Source: an uncultured Clostridia bacterium
GTDB lineage: Bacteria > Bacillota > Clostridia > Oscillospirales > Acutalibacteraceae
Direction: 5' to 3'
Length of the DNA stretch: 63,877 nt
NCBI GenBank assembly: GCA_947170465.1
Contig: CAMVTS010000004.1
Coordinates: forward strand, 1-63,877
Shown: positions 15,417 to 21,968 of the stretch, one piece after another
How the letters are laid out: every line of letters starts with the position of its first letter
Position numbering within the stretch: the stretch's first letter is position 1
Made by a program: the position numbers and the translations under genes
Notes under the pieces: generated by a model
What the model was told of the DNA's origin: nothing
The model's input: only the letters and a program-made list of their open reading frames with translations
Database searches by the model: none

Positions 15417-16370
15417 ATGTCTAACATTAACAGAAAGGTCGTGCTCATCGGCACGGGCATGGTCGGCATGAGCTTTGCCTATGCCGCGCTGAATCAGAAT
15501 ATCTGCGACGAGCTGGTGCTCATTGACCTCAACGAAGTCCGCGCCAGAGGCGAGGCGATGGACCTCAACCACGGTCTGGCGTTCTCCTCGTCCAGCATGA
15601 AGATTTATTTCGGCGATTACGCCGACTGCTCCAACGCCGATATCGTCGTTATCTGTGCCGGCGTCAACCAGAAGCCCGACGAAACGCGCCTGCAACTGCT
15701 GCAGCGCAATACGCAGGTGTTCAAATCTATCGTGCCGCGCGTGGTTTCCAACGGCTTCGACGGCATTTTCCTCGTTGCCACCAATCCGGTCGACATCATG
15801 ACGCGCGTGACCTACGAGCTCAGCGGCTTCAACGCCGCCAAGGTTATCGGCACCGGCACCACCCTCGATACCGCCCGTCTGCGCTACCTGCTGGGCACCT
15901 ATTTTGAGGTAGACCCCCGTCACATGCACGCCTACGTTATCGGCGAGCACGGCGACAGCGAGTTTGTGCCGTGGAGCCAGGCGATTATGGCGGTCAAGCC
16001 TATCAACGAAATGCTGGAGGAGTGTCCCGACCAGTACCGCATGGAGGATTTGGAAAAAATTGCCGCCGACGTGCGCACCGCCGCCTACGAAATCATCAAG
16101 GCGAAGGGCTCCACCTACTACGGTATCGGCATGGCAATCTGCCGCATTGTACGCGCGATTTTCTCCAACGAGAACGCGGTGTTCACCACCTCCGTCCGTC
16201 TGCGCGGCGAATACGGTCTGCGCGGCGAGGTGTTTATCGGCAATCCGTGCATCATCAACGCCAACGGCGCCAACCGCGTACTGGAGCTGAATCTCTGCGA
16301 GGAGGAGCTGGAGAAATTCAAGAGCTCCTATCGAATTCTGGACGAAAATTTCAGTTCCATTCAGTTTTGA
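15417..16370 (+). CDS. ldh: L-lactate dehydrogenase
   Basis: NADH-dependent reduction of pyruvate to L-lactate. 317 residues. The dinucleotide loop is GTGMVGMSFA near 12, the mobile-loop segment NQKPDETRL near 85 has the Gln typical of lactate rather than malate specificity, and the catalytic His is in GEHGDSEF near 177. The start at MSNINRK has AAGGGAG upstream; an ATG 18 nt earlier overlaps that site. Monocistronic, with its own promoter and terminator. Confidence 0.93.
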   Translation: MSNINRKVVLIGTGMVGMSFAYAALNQNICDELVLIDLNEVRARGEAMDLNHGLAFSSSSMKIYFGDYADCSNADIVVICAGVNQKPDETRLQLLQRNTQVFKSIVPRVVSNGFDGIFLVATNPVDIMTRVTYELSGFNAAKVIGTGTTLDTARLRYLLGTYFEVDPRHMHAYVIGEHGDSEFVPWSQAIMAVKPINEMLEECPDQYRMEDLEKIAADVRTAAYEIIKAKGSTYYGIGMAICRIVRAIFSNENAVFTTSVRLRGEYGLRGEVFIGNPCIINANGANRVLELNLCEEELEKFKSSYRILDENFSSIQF

Positions 16371-16401
16371 TGCGATAACCCTGCCTTTTTCGGCAAACCG
16401 G

Positions 16402-16438
16402 AACCGCCTCACGGTAACGCGAGGCGGTTTTCAATTTG
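16402..16438 (+). terminator. Terminator of ldh
   Basis: A 9-bp stem AACCGCCTC / GAGGCGGTT with a 10-nt loop, then TTTTCAATTT, about 30 nt after the ldh stop. Confidence 0.8.
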
Positions 16439-16597
16439 ATACTAATTCCTGATAGAAAGTAGACTTATATTTTGCGAGGATATTTTTCGCAAGACAAGGC
16501 GAAGGACGCGGCAAGGCTGGCGCCTTGCAAGGACGACAACGCAGTATTGCGGAAAATAGACCGCAAAGATTGTCTACTTTTTATTAGGTATTAGTAT
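16439..16597. mobile_element. 159-bp MITE-like element with 26-bp terminal inverted repeats
   Basis: The ends (16439-16464 and 16572-16597) are inverted repeats beginning ATACTAAT and ending AAAGTAGAC, matching at 23 of 26 positions. Outermost TA dinucleotides fit a TA target duplication, as in Tc1/IS630-type elements. The interior has no gene, but holds a palindrome GCAAGGC-TGGC-GCCTTGC and a GAAGGACG-like repeated stretch. Its right end overlaps the 3' end of the HD-domain gene and supplies that gene's TAA stop. No transposase for it is in the window. Confidence 0.7.
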
Positions 16598-17181
16598 GAA
16601 ATATTGCCCATCTCGTGATGGGGGTTGATGATGTGCTCCTTCGCGTAATCCCAGAGGACGGCGGAGCCTGCTTTGGTGATTTCGTTGCGTTTGAGAATCT
16701 GGTGAAGCGCCACGCCGCGTTCCTTCCAAACCCTGCCGCCGGTGGCGTTGTTGAGCGTCATGGGCTGGAGGTTGTCCATGGTACGGGCAAATTGGGCTTC
16801 GGGCGTCTCGCCGGCTTCAAATTCCTCCCAGAGCGCGCGCAGGCTGTCGCGCTGGTCGTCGGGGAGCAAGCCGAAAATCCGGTCGGCGGCTTTTGACTCG
16901 CGGTCGCGCTGGCTGCGCTTTGCCTGCTCGTCGTAGGCGTAGGTGTCGCCGGCGTCAATCTCGACAATATCGTGAATCAGCAGCATGGTCACGGTGCGCA
17001 GGAGGTCGATTTTCCTGCTGCTGTGCTCGTGAAGCAGCACCGCCATCAGCGCGGCATGCCACGCGTGCTCCGCGTCATTTTCGCGGCGGCTGCCGTCGGA
17101 AATCAGCGTCTGACGGACGATATTCTTTTCCTTGTCCGCTTCCAGCGCGAAGCGGAGCTGTTTTTCAAGCCGCTCATTCAT
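16591..17181 (-). CDS. HD-domain phosphohydrolase (YfbR/HDDC2-like 5'-deoxynucleotidase)
   Basis: 196 residues. Metal-binding HD-fold motifs are visible: EHAWHAALMA near 36, LIHDIVEIDAGDTY near 67, and a later Asp in RTMDNLQPM near 133. The family dephosphorylates deoxynucleoside monophosphates, which suits its neighbour dCMP deaminase. The start ATG at 17181 overlaps the deaminase stop by 8 bases. The last residues (GNISY) and the stop lie at the edge of the MITE, so the original C-terminus may have differed. Confidence 0.75.
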   Translation of the reverse strand: MNERLEKQLRFALEADKEKNIVRQTLISDGSRRENDAEHAWHAALMAVLLHEHSSRKIDLLRTVTMLLIHDIVEIDAGDTYAYDEQAKRSQRDRESKAADRIFGLLPDDQRDSLRALWEEFEAGETPEAQFARTMDNLQPMTLNNATGGRVWKERGVALHQILKRNEITKAGSAVLWDYAKEHIINPHHEMGNISY

Positions 17182-17659
17182 TGGCTTTGAAGTCGAGGAC
17201 AATCTTGTCCTCGTGAGGCGTAAATCGCGTCAGCTTGACGCCGGCGGAGTTGAGCATTTTGGTGGAAGCGGCGGTCGCCGGAGAATCGGCGTATTTATTG
17301 TAGAGGTAGACCACCTCGGCGATACCGGACTGGATAATCGCCTTGGCACATTCGTTGCAGGGGAACAAATCGACATAGAGCCGCGCGCCCTTGAGATTTT
17401 TGCCGCGTGCGTTGAGAATGGCGTTGAGCTCGGCGTGAACGACGTAGTTATACTTGGTATCGGCGCCGGTTCTGTCCCACGGATAGAGGTCGTCGGAGCA
17501 GCCGTAGGGAAAGCCGTTGTAGCCGGTAGACAGAATGATGTTGTTGCTGTCAACAATACACGCGCCAACCTGGGTGTTGGGGTCCTTGCTGCGCTTGGCA
17601 GCAAGCAGGGCGACGCCCATGAAATACTCGTCCCAGCTGATATAACCCTCGCGTTTCAT
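17174..17659 (-). CDS. Deoxycytidylate (dCMP) deaminase
   Basis: Zinc enzyme turning dCMP into dUMP for thymidylate synthesis. 161 residues. The zinc site shows as HAELNAIL near 80 and PCNEC near 104, and the N-terminal SWDEYFMGVALLAAKRSKDP is typical. ATG 17659 overlaps the stop of the upstream ArsC-like gene (ATGA), with AAGGAGG 7 nt before it. Confidence 0.9.
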   Translation of the reverse strand: MKREGYISWDEYFMGVALLAAKRSKDPNTQVGACIVDSNNIILSTGYNGFPYGCSDDLYPWDRTGADTKYNYVVHAELNAILNARGKNLKGARLYVDLFPCNECAKAIIQSGIAEVVYLYNKYADSPATAASTKMLNSAGVKLTRFTPHEDKIVLDFKANE

Positions 17660-18018
17660 AACTGACCTCCTTCCAGCGCCGCCGACCATTCCGCCTCGCG
17701 GAAGCCGACCAGAACCGTGCTGCCGGCAACGAGCACCGGGCGTTTCACCAGCATGCCGTCCGTCGCGAGCAGCCGGAGCTGTTCTTCCACGGTCATCAAG
17801 GGGAGCTTGTTTTTCAGCTCCATGGACTTGTAGAGCATGCCGGAGGTGTTGAAGAATTTTTTCAGCGGCAGACCGCTGCGTTCATGCCAGTCGCGCAGCT
17901 CCTCAAAGGTGGGATTGTCGTCCTTGATATGGCGGTCGGTATAGGCAAGCCCGTGCTCGTCGAGCCATTTTTTCGCCTTTTTGCAGGTCGAGCAGGGCGG
18001 ATATTCAACAAACAGCAT
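17656..18018 (-). CDS. ArsC/Spx-family thioredoxin-fold protein
   Basis: 120 residues. It starts FVEYPPCSTCKKAKKWL with the CxxC at residues 9-12 and continues with the ArsC/Spx fold (RHIKDDNPTFEEL, LKKFFNTSG near 53, LVKRPVLV near 92). These are the marks of the Spx/MgsR/YffB group; it may be a thiol-dependent regulator or a small reductase. Arsenate reduction is not implied by context. The ATG at 18018 has GGAGG upstream and a promoter 23 nt further; a longer frame runs only into repeats. First gene of a three-gene operon with overlapping ends. Confidence 0.8.
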   Translation of the reverse strand: MLFVEYPPCSTCKKAKKWLDEHGLAYTDRHIKDDNPTFEELRDWHERSGLPLKKFFNTSGMLYKSMELKNKLPLMTVEEQLRLLATDGMLVKRPVLVAGSTVLVGFREAEWSAALEGGQL

Positions 18019-18040
18019 AAAAAACGCCTCCTTTTTCTTC

Positions 18041-18069
18041 ATTATAGCACAGGGAAAGGGCTGTGGCAA
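18041..18069 (-). promoter_or_regulatory. Promoter of the arsC-like/dCMP deaminase/HD operon
   Basis: On the minus strand TTGCCA, 17 nt, then TATAAT, about 22 nt before the ATG at 18018. Confidence 0.8.
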
Positions 18070-18075
18070 GGGGCA

Positions 18076-18096
18076 GTTGTCAGTTGTCAGTTGATA
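18076..18096 (+). repeat. Short heptamer run GTTGTCA
   Basis: Three units GTTGTCA, GTTGTCA, GTTGATA. A different 7-nt word from GTGRYAA but the same period; similar loose heptamers are at about 12778-12805. Confidence 0.5.
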
Positions 18097-18125
18097 TTGA
18101 AAAACAGTAGTTTTTCGACAAGCAA

Positions 18126-18614
18126 AGAGCAAGGTCAAAAACCTTGCTCTCAGACTGTAGAAAAGGTCCAAATGCGATTTATTTAGGACAACGTTTGACA
18201 AAGAGAAAGCCTTCCCCCGAGGGGAAGGTGGCACAATGCCTTTTATCAGGTTTTCCAAAATAAGATGGTATGGAACCGATGAAAGTCGGTAAACAGCAAA
18301 GCAGATTGGCATTGTGACGGATGAGGGCAAGCGAACTTTTCCTCTATATCACGATTGATACTAATAGGAACACGCAGTATGACAAGATGAAACGGAACAC
18401 ACGCACTTATTATCTGACAATCTGCGGCAGGACAGGTTCGCTTGCCCTCATCCGTCACGGCACCTCATCAATAGCAATAAAATCAACGCTTGTTTTGGTG
18501 CCGCGACACCTTCCCCTCGGGGGAAGGCTTCAAAACGGCATAAACTTCTACCATCATCGAAAGACAAACGGTAGTTTTTCGACAAGCAAAGAGCAAGGTC
18601 AAAAACCTTGCTCT
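18126..18614. mobile_element. 439-bp palindromic repeat element, copy 1, with 25-nt hairpin direct repeats
   Basis: The element (18151-18589, starting CAGACTGTAG, ending TTTTCGACAAGCAA) lies between two perfect copies of a 25-nt hairpin (18126-18150 and 18590-18614; stem AGAGCAAGGT/ACCTTGCTCT, loop CAAAA). Inside are nested perfect inverted repeats: 24 bp (18207-18230 with 18507-18530), 9 bp (18232-18240 with 18308-18316) and 23 bp (18314-18336 with 18436-18458), so most of it can fold into one long structure. No convincing gene. It lies between gatB and the arsC-like gene, both on the minus strand. A second copy of equal length is at 50831-51319. The direct repeat here extends left to 44 nt (18107-18150 equals 18571-18614). 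Confidence 0.8.
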
Positions 18615-18619
18615 GCTTT

Positions 18620-20032
18620 TTAAGAAATTAACTCTTTAATCTTGGCTTCTGCCGCCACGGCGTCCGCTTTGCCGCGGCTGTTCTTCATGACGTTGCCGAC
18701 AAGGGCTTTGATTGCCTTTTCCTTGCCGTTTTTGAAGTCCTCAACCGCCTTGGGGTTGGCTTCAATCGCCGCCTTGCACAGTTCGAGCAAGGCGCCTTCA
18801 TCAACGCCGCCCATATCGCTTTCGCTGATAAATTCCAGCGCGCCCTTGCCGCTGTCGAGCATTTTCTCCAGCGTGGACTTGGCGAGATTGTTGCGGATTT
18901 TGCCGCTGTCAAGCAGCTTTACAAGCTCGTTAAGCTGTTCGGGCGTTGTGGCGACAGCAAAGACTTCCTTGTCGCTCTCGGTCTCGGTTCTGCGGAAAAT
19001 CTGACCGATGATGAAATTCGCCACCGTCTTAGCCGACTTTACGCCCTCGCAGGCTTTGTCGAAGTACTCGCTGATAGCGCGGTACTTGGTGAGCAGCTGC
19101 GCGTCCTTCTCGGGCAGACCGAATTCCCCGATATAGCGTCTGCACTTGTCTGCGGGCAGCTCCGGCAGCTCCGCGCGAAGCGCCTCCACCTCCTCGCGTG
19201 ACACATTGATGGTCACAAGGTCGGGGTCGCGGAAATAGCGGTAGTCGTGCGCGTCCTCCTTGCTTCTCATGGAAGAGGTCGTGCCGGTCGCGTCGTCATA
19301 GCGCAGGGTTTCCTGCACCACAGCGCCGCCGCTTTCAATCAAATCCGTCTGGCGCTCAAACTCATATTCCATCGCCTTGGCAATGTTGGTGATGGAGTTC
19401 ATATTCTTGATTTCGGTACGGGTGCCGAGCTTCTCGCTGCCGGCAGGACGGACGGAAATATTCACGTCGCAGCGCATGGAGCCCTCCTGCATTTTGCAGT
19501 CGGAAATGCCGATGTAGCGCATGACCTGCTGGAGCTTCTCGACGTATTCCTTCGCCTCGTCAATCGAGCGGATATCCGGCTCGGAGACAATCTCAATCAG
19601 CGGAACACCGCCGCGGTTATAGTCAACATAGGTGTCGCCGTGCTGGTGAATCAGCTTTCCGGCGTCCTCCTCGATGTGGATATGGTGCAGACGGATTTTT
19701 CTTCCGTTGGAAAGCTCCACATAACCGCCGATAATCAGCGGCGCGTACAGCTGGGAAATCTGGTACGCCTTTGCCAAATCGGGATAGCAGTAGTTCTTTC
19801 TGTCCATCTTGGCGACCTCGGCAATCTCGCCGTGAACGGCAAGACCGGCCTTAATCGCGTAGCGGACAACCTCGCGGTTGAGCACCGGCAGGGTGCCGGG
19901 CAGTCCGATACACACCGGACAGCAATGGGTATTCGGCTCGCCGCCGAATTGGGTGGTACAGCCGCAGAAAATCTTGGTCTTGGTCTGCAACTCGATATGG
20001 GTTTCAAAACCCGCGACTAATTCATATTTCAC
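18620..20032 (-). CDS. gatB: Asp-tRNA(Asn)/Glu-tRNA(Gln) amidotransferase subunit B
   Basis: Kinase/tRNA-binding subunit of GatCAB. 470 residues. The N-terminal cradle has ETHIELQT and the zinc Cys set FCGCTT ... HCCPVCIGLPG within residues 20-45; the IEEDAGKLIH segment near 120 and the C-terminal YqeY-like helical tail are present. Start chosen as GTG 20032, which overlaps gatA's TGA (GTGA) and has GGGGT upstream. Order in transcription is gatC, gatA, gatB. A hairpin 5 nt past the stop (18590-18614) may end the transcript. Confidence 0.95.
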   Translation of the reverse strand: MKYELVAGFETHIELQTKTKIFCGCTTQFGGEPNTHCCPVCIGLPGTLPVLNREVVRYAIKAGLAVHGEIAEVAKMDRKNYCYPDLAKAYQISQLYAPLIIGGYVELSNGRKIRLHHIHIEEDAGKLIHQHGDTYVDYNRGGVPLIEIVSEPDIRSIDEAKEYVEKLQQVMRYIGISDCKMQEGSMRCDVNISVRPAGSEKLGTRTEIKNMNSITNIAKAMEYEFERQTDLIESGGAVVQETLRYDDATGTTSSMRSKEDAHDYRYFRDPDLVTINVSREEVEALRAELPELPADKCRRYIGEFGLPEKDAQLLTKYRAISEYFDKACEGVKSAKTVANFIIGQIFRRTETESDKEVFAVATTPEQLNELVKLLDSGKIRNNLAKSTLEKMLDSGKGALEFISESDMGGVDEGALLELCKAAIEANPKAVEDFKNGKEKAIKALVGNVMKNSRGKADAVAAEAKIKELIS

Positions 20033-21483
20033 AGCTTCACACCCCACTTTGTATCCATAAATTTCTCCGGAGCCGCCTGCTGATACTGATAAGCGGCGTT
20101 GAGAATCGTTGCCTCGCCAAAACTCTTGCCAATCAGCTGCATACCAATCGGCATACCCTTGGCATTGAAGCCGCAGGGCACGGACACGCCGGGCAGTCCG
20201 GCGATATTGACCGGAACAGTGCAGATGTCGGTGAGGTAGGTTTCAATCGGGTCAGAGGTAGCGTGACCCTTCTCAAAGGCGGTCATGGGCACGGTCGGCG
20301 CGAGAATCACGTCGCACGCCTCAAACGCCCTGTTGAACGCCTGAATAATCGTTCCGCGCAGGTTCTGCGCCTTCTTGTAATATGCGTCATAGTAGCCGGC
20401 GGAGAGCACATAGGTGCCAAGAAGGATTCTTCTCTTGACCTCCTCGCCGAAGCCCTCGCTTCTGGTGCGGCAAATCATGTCGTGGGTGCCGGTGTAATGC
20501 TCGGTCTTGTAGCCGTAGCGGATACCGTCGTAGCGGCCGAGGTTGGAGGAAGCCTCCGCGCAGGCGATAATATAGTAAACCGGCAGGGCAAATTTCAGAA
20601 TCGGCAAATCAAAGTAGACAATCTCCGCGCCGAGGGATTCATAGACCTTCGCCGCTTCGAGCACCGCCTCCCTGACGTCGTCGCGCACGCCGTCGAGGTA
20701 TTCGCGCGCAATACCGATTTTCATGCCCTTGATGTCGTTGCTGAGCTGACTGTAGGTCTCCCCCGCGCTTCCCTTGGAGGTGGAATCGCGCTTGTCGGGC
20801 TTGGCAATCGCGTCAAAAACAATCGCCGCGTCCTCCACGCTCTTGGTAATGGGGCCAATCTGGTCAAGGGAGCTGGCGTAAGCAATCAAGCCGTAACGGG
20901 AAACCGCGCCGTAGGTGGGCTTCAAGCCGACAACGCCGCAGAACGACGCCGGCTGACGGATGGAGCCGCCGGTGTCGGAACCGAGACCGTAAGCCGCGAT
21001 ATTCGCGCCGACAGCGGAAGAAACGCCGCCGGAGGAACCGCCGGCAACGTGGTTGGTATCAAAGGGATTGGCGGCGCCGCCGAAACAGGAGTTTTCGCAG
21101 GAGGAGCCCATGGCGAACTCGTCCATGTTGGTCTTGCCCAGCATGACGGCATTCTGCGCCTTGAGAAGCTCCCAGACGGTCGCGTCATAAATCGGCTTGT
21201 AGCCGGTGAGAATCTTGGAGCAGCAGGTGGTCTCAATGCCCTTGGTGGACATATTGTCCTTCAAGGTCATCGGCACGCCTTCGAGCATGCCGATTTCCTC
21301 GCCTGCGGCGATTTTATCGTCCACCAGCTTCGCGGCTCTGAGCGCTTCGTCGCCGGTGACGTTGACATAGGCGTTCAGCTCGCCGTTGCTCGCTTCAATC
21401 TCGGAAAGATAGCGCTTGGTCAGCTCGGTGCAGGAGCACTCCTTGCTGACAAGCATGTCATGTATTTTCGCAATCGAACCCAT
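20029..21483 (-). CDS. gatA: Asp-tRNA(Asn)/Glu-tRNA(Gln) amidotransferase subunit A
   Basis: Glutaminase subunit releasing ammonia for GatB. 484 residues. The amidase-signature triad is readable: Lys in PMTLKDNMS near 78, Ser in AGGSSGGVSSA near 151, and Ser in GSDTGGSIRQP near 172. The start at MGSIAKIHDML has GGAGG 6 nt upstream and follows gatC by 10 nt. Glutaminyl- and/or asparaginyl-tRNA are therefore probably made by transamidation in this organism. Confidence 0.95.
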   Translation of the reverse strand: MGSIAKIHDMLVSKECSCTELTKRYLSEIEASNGELNAYVNVTGDEALRAAKLVDDKIAAGEEIGMLEGVPMTLKDNMSTKGIETTCCSKILTGYKPIYDATVWELLKAQNAVMLGKTNMDEFAMGSSCENSCFGGAANPFDTNHVAGGSSGGVSSAVGANIAAYGLGSDTGGSIRQPASFCGVVGLKPTYGAVSRYGLIAYASSLDQIGPITKSVEDAAIVFDAIAKPDKRDSTSKGSAGETYSQLSNDIKGMKIGIAREYLDGVRDDVREAVLEAAKVYESLGAEIVYFDLPILKFALPVYYIIACAEASSNLGRYDGIRYGYKTEHYTGTHDMICRTRSEGFGEEVKRRILLGTYVLSAGYYDAYYKKAQNLRGTIIQAFNRAFEACDVILAPTVPMTAFEKGHATSDPIETYLTDICTVPVNIAGLPGVSVPCGFNAKGMPIGMQLIGKSFGEATILNAAYQYQQAAPEKFMDTKWGVKL

Positions 21484-21493
21484 CACGCGCCTC

Positions 21494-21772
21494 CTATGCT
21501 CTGTTTCTGACCAGGAAGTGATCCTCGCCCTGTTCGGGGGCGTTTTTGAGGATTTCCTCGCTGGGATAGGAGGGCACCACCACGTCCTCGCGGAACACGT
21601 TGGAGAGGTTGTTGATGTTGTCAAAGCCCTCGTCGCTCGCCGGCGCGTTGTTGATTTCGTCGGCAAAGTTGATAATATCCTGCATCGACTGCGTGAGGCT
21701 GTCCAGCTCCTCCTCCGGAACAAACAGCTTGGAGAGCAGCGCGATGTTTTCAACGTCTTCTCTTGTTACCAT
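21494..21772 (-). CDS. gatC: Asp-tRNA(Asn)/Glu-tRNA(Gln) amidotransferase subunit C
   Basis: Small belt subunit that stabilises GatA and GatB. 92 residues: a helical N-terminus (VTREDVENIALLSKL) and an extended C-terminus with FREDVVVPSYP near 65. ATG 21772 has AAAGGA 6 nt upstream. Earlier in-frame ATGs lie inside the ATGAATT/hairpin array and are rejected. Confidence 0.9.
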   Translation of the reverse strand: MVTREDVENIALLSKLFVPEEELDSLTQSMQDIINFADEINNAPASDEGFDNINNLSNVFREDVVVPSYPSEEILKNAPEQGEDHFLVRNRA

Positions 21773-21816
21773 ATAATATCCTTTCATGCGCCGGGGCGCT
21801 GTTTCAGCCCGGCGGA

Positions 21817-21967
21817 AATTCATGTTTAGCCAAAAACAATTCATGACGGCAGCGCCGTCTATTCATTCCGTCAGAACGTTTTCAGCGGAGATGAATTGTC
21901 GCTGCGCGACATGAATTTGTCTTGACAATGAATTGGCTTGCGCCATGAATTGACGGCAATGCCGTCA
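21817..21967. repeat. Array of ATGAATT words alternating with different small hairpins
   Basis: On the right half ATGAATT occurs at 21891, 21911, 21928 and 21945, each followed by a different small palindrome: GTCGC-TGC-GCGAC, TGTC-TT-GACA, GGC-TTGC-GCC, GACGGC-AAT-GCCGTC. On the left half the same word is inverted (AATTCAT at 21817 and 21838) with GACGGC-AGC-GCCGTC after the second. The array fills the gatC-aspS gap and abuts the aspS stop. Confidence 0.75.
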
Positions 21968-21968
21968 T

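Noticed and set aside
17656..18330. Longer N-terminus for the ArsC-like protein
   Set aside because: The extra 104 residues are encoded by the heptamers, the hairpin and the 439-bp element; the same residues appear at copy 2 ahead of an unrelated gene.
18321..18623. Short open frames inside the 439-bp element
   Set aside because: Their residues come from the inverted arms, are not kept in frame between the two copies, and have no ribosome site.
21817..21967. CRISPR-like array
   Set aside because: The repeats are only 7 nt, the spacers are palindromes of 10-15 nt, and no cas gene is near.
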